A stretch of 64,000 nt of DNA from Sebastes aleutianus (Eukaryota > Chordata > Actinopteri > Perciformes > Sebastidae). The position numbers were made by a program, and so were the translations under genes. Below are positions 51,188 to 56,867 of the stretch, piece by piece. The notes below the pieces were generated by a model. It was not told where the DNA came from, did not search any database, and worked only from the letters and a program-made list of their open reading frames with translations. The DNA is taken from positions 3,885,742 to 3,949,741 of the forward strand of contig CAKAKS010000066.1 in assembly GCA_916700875.1 (NCBI GenBank). The letters are read 5' to 3'. Within the stretch, counting starts at the first letter, position 1, and every line of letters begins with the position of its first letter.

Positions 51188-54100
51188 GGATACTGGGTCC
51201 AATGTATATGTCAATATTTCCATTATATGCTCAGTCCAGCAAACTGCTGAGGAAGACTTTTCCTGAGATGATGTGCATATATGACATCACTCTATAGTCT
51301 ATATAAGTGTACCTTGACGGTGTTGATGAGCTGGCCGTCGAGGTACAGCGTGGCCATGCTGTTCTTCAGCATGCCTTTGCTCATGACCAGCACCAGGTGG
51401 TGCCACTGGCCCTCCGCGATCAGCTCGCCGCAGCGGAAACGAGCACAGCAGGGCAGGATCTCATAGAAGGAGGCTTCTTCACTCGACTCATCCGCTGCTT
51501 GACGGGGAGGAGGAGGAGGAGGAGAGGGAAGGGAAGCAGGGGGGCAGAATCGATGAGTCAGAGGGAGAGGGGAGACGTTAAAACATGACCTCTGGGTTGC
51601 TGACTGAAGTCCCACCAGGGACAGCTTTATAAGGTGTAATAGATATGCAGACTTCTCCCACTAACCGCCTAGACCCACCACACGATATATAAACAGTGTC
51701 TACATTCAAATACACACTGAGACGATTCAATCATTGTTTGAGAACATACACTGTATAATATTCTATATAATCACTGATATCTACAACAACAGAAGCAGGC
51801 TTACAACTGACGATATGCACTGGGGCATAAAAGCCATATTGTGTTTGTATGTCGGGTTTACACAAACATAATAAATATCTTAATGGCTCAGAGTCATGTG
51901 TAAATATTCCCTCACTGTGGCCCGTTCTACAACTAAACGGAGTTAAATTTCTACTTTGCTAATTATTTGGACTCCATTTGATGTAGAAAACTCCATCTGA
52001 TGCAATAAATGAAACAGGTTATTATTAGGGCTCTCATTCGATTACAATATTTAATCGCGATTAATTGCATGATTCTTCATAGTTAATCACGATCAATAAC
52101 AAATTAATCGCACATTTTTTTATCCGTTCAAAACTATCGCGTCAACATTGACGGTCATAGTTATCATATTTTACTCTATTCTACTTTAGTTTAGTTCAGT
52201 TCATTTGAGAAGGGCCAGTGCAAATTAATAAATACACATGGTCAAAAAAAGGCTATTCTTCATCTGTTGTCCCTGGGCAAGATGCTACAAAAGGCATCTT
52301 AAAATACATCAAAACCAGAAACAAAAACAGGGCAAGCAGTTTAAATGTCTTCCTAAAATACATTAGAACAAAAACATAGAACAGGGCATGCAGTTTAAAT
52401 GTTGGAAAAGGACACAGGGCAGTAGTGACATTTATACATATAAAACGACACTGCAGACAAGCAGGACATAGAGACAGAAGCAGCAAAAAGAGAGTTTAGA
52501 GCGGCCGTGTATGTATTGATCATCAAGTGTTTTAAGTGTTTAGTTGTCTGATGTGAAGTGGAAGTATATTCCTCCCTCTTGAACCTCTGACAGACCAGGC
52601 TGATTGGCTAAAGGCATTTTTTCTCCTCTTTTTGACCCCTACTGATACGATTAGAATCGGCTCTTCTGTTGATATAGGCTACAAGTCGCGGTGGAGCTAA
52701 GTCATCGATGACTTTGTAAACCAAGCACAAGTTTTGTATCTAGTGTTTTGAGAGCTTGTGTGTGTATAGTGATTCAAGTGGTTTCAGCGTAGTATGGTTG
52801 TCCTGTGACCAGTTTGTTAAACAGTAGTTCAGATCATAGAAACATCTTAGCAGCCTCTGTAGACAATGTGATTTCTAATGAATCGGAAATTTGCCAGATT
52901 GAACTGGACCCTTCTACAGTTTTTTTTAACATGTGACTTAGAGGAGAAGTTGGCTGTACTCACAGTAGGACTGCAGCAGCTCCTCCTTGGTGGAGACGGT
53001 GAGCGAGCGATCTTTGGCCGACAGCACCACCGCCAGGCAGACGTAGTGCTGCTCCGAGGACGTGGCCCGACGGACGACGGTCAGCAGTCGCACCGGGTGG
53101 GCCTGAGGAGCGGCGCTGAAACGCTCCACGCAGAACCAGGTGGAGTAGCTCAGCCCCGACGGAGGAGGAAACAAGCGCTCCCCTGGAGGTGAAAGAGGAA
53201 ATAGAAATTACAGGAGGAGTTCAGACTATTATGTGTTTCACGGTAAGGTCTGTTCATCACAATACGTTCTACGCTGCATCCATACATTTTGCTCTGAGAT
53301 TTCCAAAACAACACAAACTGACAGACCATTACATGTAAATCTCAATAGTGTGTAAAATAGGACACACACACATTGTTTTGCCTTCAGGACCGTTATTCAG
53401 CACCATATTGGGTTTCCACCATGTGGAGCTCTCTGAAAAAACGCTGTGCCTGTGAGACATTTTCATTTATTTACTGAGTGCCACAGATATTGTCACTTCT
53501 GGACAGACTGCATGTTTACTCTTGTTTTGTTGCTGCCGGCACCTCCTTGATATTACAGCCAGAATGGAGCTGGAATTGTCTACAAGTCCTACAGCACTGT
53601 TTGCTGATGCTAATGATTCTGTTGTGGTAAAAAAGAAAAAAAAAACAGCGTTTAATGTGAATTTTATTCATGCATTACAGCTGGTTGGCTTTACTTTGTT
53701 TAAAAGTGTCACTCTCATTTTGTCTTAATGTCATCTATGATCTATGAATGTTAACAGTAAGACCCTTGAGTCATCTTATCTCACCTGTACAAAGAAGTCT
53801 TTTTTTTCCCTCCAGTCATTCATCTTTTTTCTGGCTTATTGTATTTTGAAAAGGTTTGTAATCACTTCAGCGCATTATCTCTGGCAAATAAACCAAACTA
53901 AATGATCTCAGTATTTATAGAGAATAACTTCTTGCAGAACAGCACATTGAGAGTAGAAAAAATCTTAACTCAGCCTTCAGGGCAGAATTAGGAAGACATT
54001 GTTTTTGCAACAATCAAAAGGAGCTACCATTACAGAGCCAAATCAAAATAAGTAACACTATGTCGGACTGAGCTGCCAAAACCTGAAGCCAGAAATGAGT

Positions 54101-56826
54101 CTTGGAGCCACATGGTCCTGCAGCTCAGTGAACTGACACCTCAAAGCATTGCAAACTCACTGTACCTCAGGATCATAGACTGTATATAAGAAGTGGAAGT
54201 AGTCACGTGACGTGACCTATTGGTTTGTGGAGTACGGTTTTCAAACCTCGTTTTTGGCACTTTGTCCGTCACCATCTTGTTTTTTGGCAACCAGAAGTGA
54301 CACAAGAGGGTGGAGCTAAGTACAACCGAACGCTGAACAAGACATTTTTAGGCAACCAAAATGTTACAATTAAATTTCATGAAGTGAAAACCCACTGTGA
54401 AAGGGTTAAAGTTGTAAGATGAAAACACAGACAACTCCCAGACCGGACAACGCCGTGGTAGCGACCTGTCAATCGCAAGGTAGCCCCGCCCTAAAGCATC
54501 CCCTGCTTTATGGTCTATTTGACTCTAAATGGGACCATCATTTACTAAATGAACATCATGCTGTATTGAAGAAGACTTGAAACTAGCATTGAGACCATAA
54601 ACTCATGTTTACAATGTTTACTGAGGTAATAAATCAAGTGAGAAGTAGTCTTATGTTCTCATAGACTTCTATACAATCAGACTTCTTTTAGCAACCAGAG
54701 GAGTCGCCCCCTGCTGGATGTTAGAAAGAATGAAACTATAAGGCACTTCAGCATTGGCTTCACTTCTCAGACCCAGAGGTTGCCCACTGCTCAGGATCAG
54801 ACCGTCACTCAGCAGGTTATCAGACTGGACCAAATTAAAATGGGCCAGAGAACCATCGTTCACTGTCTGCTGGCGGACCACCATCTGCTCTGAGCCAGAT
54901 GAGCCTGGATTGATTTTTGTATTCGGCCTTACTGGAGGACAGATCCAACCACAAGCTAAATGCAAGTTCACTGATACCATTACTTCTTATTTGTGGAGCT
55001 GCTGACTATGGACTCTCGGGAACTGGATTACAGAAAAAAAAGCCATTAATGTTGCAGGAAAAGCTGCAGCAAGAACAAAGACATCTATTTCTTATGTATA
55101 TCAGGAGATGGTTGATAGAACAGAGGTGCTGTGAGTTCCCGAGCAGACTGAGGATATTTTGATGAATGAGCTTGCTGATGATGTCATCCAGAGATATGGG
55201 TCAGATAAGAGTGGGATAGGGGAGGGAAGAAGGGAAGGAAGGAGGAGGGGGTTGAGATAAATGAATCAAGAGAGGAGGGGAAGTGAAGTAACAATAGGGA
55301 GCGGGATGGAGGGAAAGAAAAAGAAGAAAAAGTAAAGGTGGAACAAGTAAGGGGACAGAGGTAGAATACAAAAAGAGGATGGAAGGTTGGAGACGGAGAA
55401 GAGAGATGGAAAGAGACAGATAAAAGGAAGATGTGAGTGACAGGAAGAGATGAGGGAGGAAAAGAGCGAGGTCTATAAATAGTGCTGGGTGACTGGCTGG
55501 AGAAGACAAGAGGAGGAGAACGAGGGGTGGACGAGTGCAGAGGGAACCAATGAATAGGTAAACAGATGGAGAAACGATAGTAATGTATGAGTGGATGAGG
55601 AGAGGGACGATTAATAGAGAGGAGGAGAGGTGGAGGAGAAAAAGAGGAGAAGATTAGAAAAGAGGAGAGGAGAAAAGATGAGAGGTGAGGAGAGGTGGAA
55701 AAAAGGAGAAGATTAGAAAAGAGTAGAGGAGAAAAAATGAGAAAATAGGAGAAAAGAAGAGAGGAGAGGAGAAAATAGGAGAGAGGAAGAGAGGTTGAGG
55801 AGAGGAGAGGACAGTTTAGGAGGAAAGAGGTTGAGGAGAAATAAGGAGAAGGAGAGGACGGGAGAGAAGAGGAGTGGAAAGGAGGGGTGAATAGAGGAGA
55901 AGTGGAAGAGAATAAATGAGAAATGAGGAGAGGAGAGATGAGGAGAGGTTGAGGAGAAAAGATGAGATAAGAGGAGAGATGAGGAGAGGTAGGGAAGAAA
56001 AGAGGAGAGGAGAGGTGGGGGAGAAAAGAGGAGAGGAGAAGTGGAGGAGAAAAGAGGAGGGAAGGGGAGAGGAGAAAAGAGGAGGGGAGAGGAGAGGAGA
56101 GAGGAGAGGAGAGGAGAGGAGAGGAGAGCTGGAGGGACAGATGAAAAATAACGAGAGGAGAGAAGATGAGGAAAGAGGAGAAAAGAGGAGAGGAGACGGG
56201 ATGAGAGATGGAGAAAAGGAGAAATGTGGAGGAGGGGAGGAGAAGAAAGGAGAGGAGGGGAGGGGAGGAGAGGAGAGAGGAAAAAATTAGAATAGAGGAG
56301 AGGTGTAGGAGAAAAGAAGAGAAAAGAGGAGAAGAGAGGTGGAGGAGGGGGAGGAGAGGAGAGGAGATGAGAGGAAAAGAGAGGTGGAGGAGAGAAATGA
56401 GAAAAGAGAGAGGAGAAGAGAGAGAAAGGAGAAAGAGGAGTCTGGCTGTGCTTCATAAATACTAAATGAGGCTACAGAGCAGAAAATCAACCGTAGCGTC
56501 ACAGATTCATTTTATCTCTGCCCCGAGGTGAGTTTGGCTGTTTGGGTTTTAGGTGTTGTAGTTTTTCTTTTGCATGCACACATGATGAAAACTGAAAACA
56601 TCAGAACAAATACACTCTTTGTGGGTGAGATGAAGAAATCCTGAGAGGTTAAAAACAAACACACTGAGCCCCAAGGAGAAGAGAGAAAGTGAGAATCAAG
56701 AGGAACGCAGGTGAAAACAAAAAGGAAGAGATGAGGAAGATGATGCACAAATACAACACTACAGATGTAAACAAGCTAACACAAAGATAGAAGAAGTGTG
56801 TGTGTGTGTGTGTGCGTGTGTGTGTG

Positions 56827-56867
<41 letters not shown>

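Noticed and set aside
55713..56465. Ser/Pro/Phe-rich minus frame (247 residues) and Glu/Arg-rich plus frames
   Set aside because: Products of the polypurine repeat; codon use follows the repeat unit.
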